Assembly: GCA_017881075.1 (NCBI GenBank)
Contig: JADGRH010000001.1
Span: 123,639 to 169,236 of the forward strand
Origin: Minisyncoccota bacterium
GTDB lineage: Bacteria > Patescibacteriota > Minisyncoccia > Phycocordibacterales > CAJBRS01
Direction of reading: 5' to 3'
DNA: 45,598 nucleotides
Numbering within the stretch: position 1 is the stretch's first letter; every line of letters starts with the position of its first letter. The notes beneath the pieces are model-generated. The model worked only from the letters and a program-made list of their open reading frames with translations, ran no database searches and was not told the origin of the DNA. The position numbers and the translations under genes are program-made. Below are positions 44,441-45,598 of the stretch, piece after piece.

Positions 44441-45223
44441 TTGTATATGAAATTATCTAGACAAAAAACATCATTCGGGCTTTTGGCAAAGGAGTATCAA
44501 AAATATCGCCGCTCATATGATCCGAAGCTATACAAACTACTTTTTTCTCTACTTCCATCAAAAGATCTAACCGTTCTAGATATTGGTTGTGGAACAGGAA
44601 AATCCACAGAGCCTTTAGTTCTCGAAGGAGGAAGACGCAGGGTTTCCGTCACTGGTCTTGATCCTGATAAAACAATGCTTCAGGAGGCAAGATTATCAGC
44701 AAAAAAGAAAAGATTATCAATAAGGTATGTTTGGGGAACGGCCGAGAGACTTCCTTTCAAGAAAGAAAGATTTGATGCAATCACTTCCGGAGCTGCTTTT
44801 CATTGGTTCGGAAGTAAACGAACAATGGTAAAAATAAAAAATGTTCTAAAGAAAAATGGAGTATTTTTTATCTTTTGGGCTCAATATACAAAGTCAGATA
44901 AACCAGCAATTGGTAGTAATTTATATGAAAAGTATAAGTGGCAAGGAATTCCGAAAAAGTTCAGGGTACAAAAATTTGTCACCAAGCTTTTAATTCAAGC
45001 TGGTTTTAATGGGGTGAAAAAAGCATCAATTCCATTTACCGAAAAGAAGACCATTCCGGAGATTATAGGTAATCTAAAAACCAATTCTTCATACGCCCTG
45101 ATGTCTTCGAAGGTGAAGAAGCAGTTCATAAAAGAAATGACTCGAGCTTATAGAGTTAGTTTAGGCCATAAAAAATATGAGGTTAATAAACTTGAATTAA
45201 GGATTTGCTACGGATCTAAATAG
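44441..45223 (+). CDS. Class I SAM-dependent methyltransferase
   Basis: LTVLDIGCGTGKSTEPLVLEGGRRRVSVTGLDPDKTMLQEA ... GTAERLPFKKERFDAITSGAAFHWF. Confidence 0.92.
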   Translation: MYMKLSRQKTSFGLLAKEYQKYRRSYDPKLYKLLFSLLPSKDLTVLDIGCGTGKSTEPLVLEGGRRRVSVTGLDPDKTMLQEARLSAKKKRLSIRYVWGTAERLPFKKERFDAITSGAAFHWFGSKRTMVKIKNVLKKNGVFFIFWAQYTKSDKPAIGSNLYEKYKWQGIPKKFRVQKFVTKLLIQAGFNGVKKASIPFTEKKTIPEIIGNLKTNSSYALMSSKVKKQFIKEMTRAYRVSLGHKKYEVNKLELRICYGSK

Positions 45224-45252
45224 GCTCCGTCTAGTGGAGGATGTTAGAACCT
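45224..45252 (+). repeat. 29-bp motif, copy F (starts directly after the methyltransferase stop)
   Basis: GCTCCGTCTAGTGGAGGATGTTAGAACCT. Confidence 0.8.
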
Positions 45253-45345
45253 GGGTGAGGTAGGTGCTCGAGTCCTTAACCGCCAGCACTTCTTCGCCTT
45301 CGAATTGCCGTACGAAGGCTCATCAGTGTCAAGACGGTTTTTGAG

Positions 45346-45391
45346 AAAAAATAAAAAAGACCCTGAGTGGAATCGAACCACACAGAGCCTT
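45346..45391 (-). terminator. Intrinsic terminator of the minus-strand ORF at the window end
   Basis: Minus strand AAGGCTCTGTGTGG-TTCGATT-CCACTCAGGGTCTT (one mismatch, two G-T pairs) then TTTTATTTTTT. Confidence 0.65.
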
Positions 45392-45396
45392 TGGAT

Positions 45397-45598
45397 TTAC
45401 TTAACTATCAAGATTTTCTCAGCACCTTTTGGAAGTTGGCCCGGTTCCAGTTTGTCCTTGCGAACAATGGTTGGCCTTATCCATTCAGTCTTTGGGTGAG
45501 TAAGCTCGGTGTTTTTGGGTCTGCGCCAGTATCCTTGACGGAAGTGGCAACATTTTTCCTTGAACGATCTCGTCGGCATTCCTTCGGGATCGCTAAAC
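45397..45598 (-). CDS. C-terminus of a hypothetical protein (open at window end)
   Basis: Frame is open past the listed ATG at 45579: FSDPEGMPTRSFKEKCCHFRQGYWRRPKNTELTHPKTEWIRPTIVRKDKLEPGQLPKGAEKILIVK, then terminator. Confidence 0.65.
   Translation of the reverse strand, partial: FSDPEGMPTRSFKEKCCHFRQGYWRRPKNTELTHPKTEWIRPTIVRKDKLEPGQLPKGAEKILIVK

Noticed and set aside
40620-45252. Classical integron attC sites
   Set aside because: The motif ends GTTAGAA/GTTCAGA rather than GTTRRRY, no clear RYYYAAC partner or consistent attC-like fold was found by eye, and no integrase gene is in the window; kept only as an analogous hypothesis.
40620-45252. The 29-bp motif as a shared promoter
   Set aside because: It lies upstream of some + genes, upstream of - genes in the wrong orientation, and downstream of the last + gene; no consistent -10 spacing.
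45357-45391. Possible tRNA gene on the minus strand (GGTTCGATTCC T-arm)
   Set aside because: No matching 5' acceptor (GACCCTG), D-arm or anticodon arm was found upstream; the full hairpin plus T-rich tail is better read as an intrinsic terminator.
45305-45499. 64-aa + strand ORF at the window end
   Set aside because: Antisense to the minus ORF 45397-45598, which has a terminator after its stop and a protein-like sequence.

Overview
This 45.6 kb window looks like a chromosome segment of a Patescibacteria/CPR (Parcubacteria-like) bacterium. That assignment is inferred from the gene repertoire, short intergenic gaps and small palindromic repeats; no search was run. From 1 to about 40.6 kb it is mostly housekeeping: dnaE (cut by the window edge), rnhB, rpmF, a NusB-Nudix fusion, rnc, a short SMC, rnr, rpsP-khpA-trmD, rpoB-rpoC-dnaG-rpoD, a UvrD helicase-nuclease, hisS, an RRM protein, typA, a pilus/pseudopilin cluster, and a CcdA/TlpA/cupredoxin redox cluster. 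Two toxin-type loci (a RHH/RelE pair and an orphan PemK/MazF) and one Y1 REP-type transposase are interspersed. From about 40.6 to 45.3 kb there is an accessory block of unrelated genes in mixed orientation. These modules are separated by six same-orientation, gap-free copies of a 29-bp motif (GCTCC-N15-TTNAGAACYY), which I consider the best candidate for an undescribed system (cassette-like array). Other strong observations: a two-copy hairpin element whose stems covary while the loop and internal loop stay fixed; a Y1 transposase gene flanked by, and carrying in-frame, five copies of its own palindrome; a CcdA that appears circularly permuted; a pseudopilin-beta-propeller fusion with a 16-bp inverted repeat at the domain junction; a putative ~90-nt RNA convergent with the PemK toxin; and two small membrane-protein ORFs missed by the 60-aa ORF cutoff.
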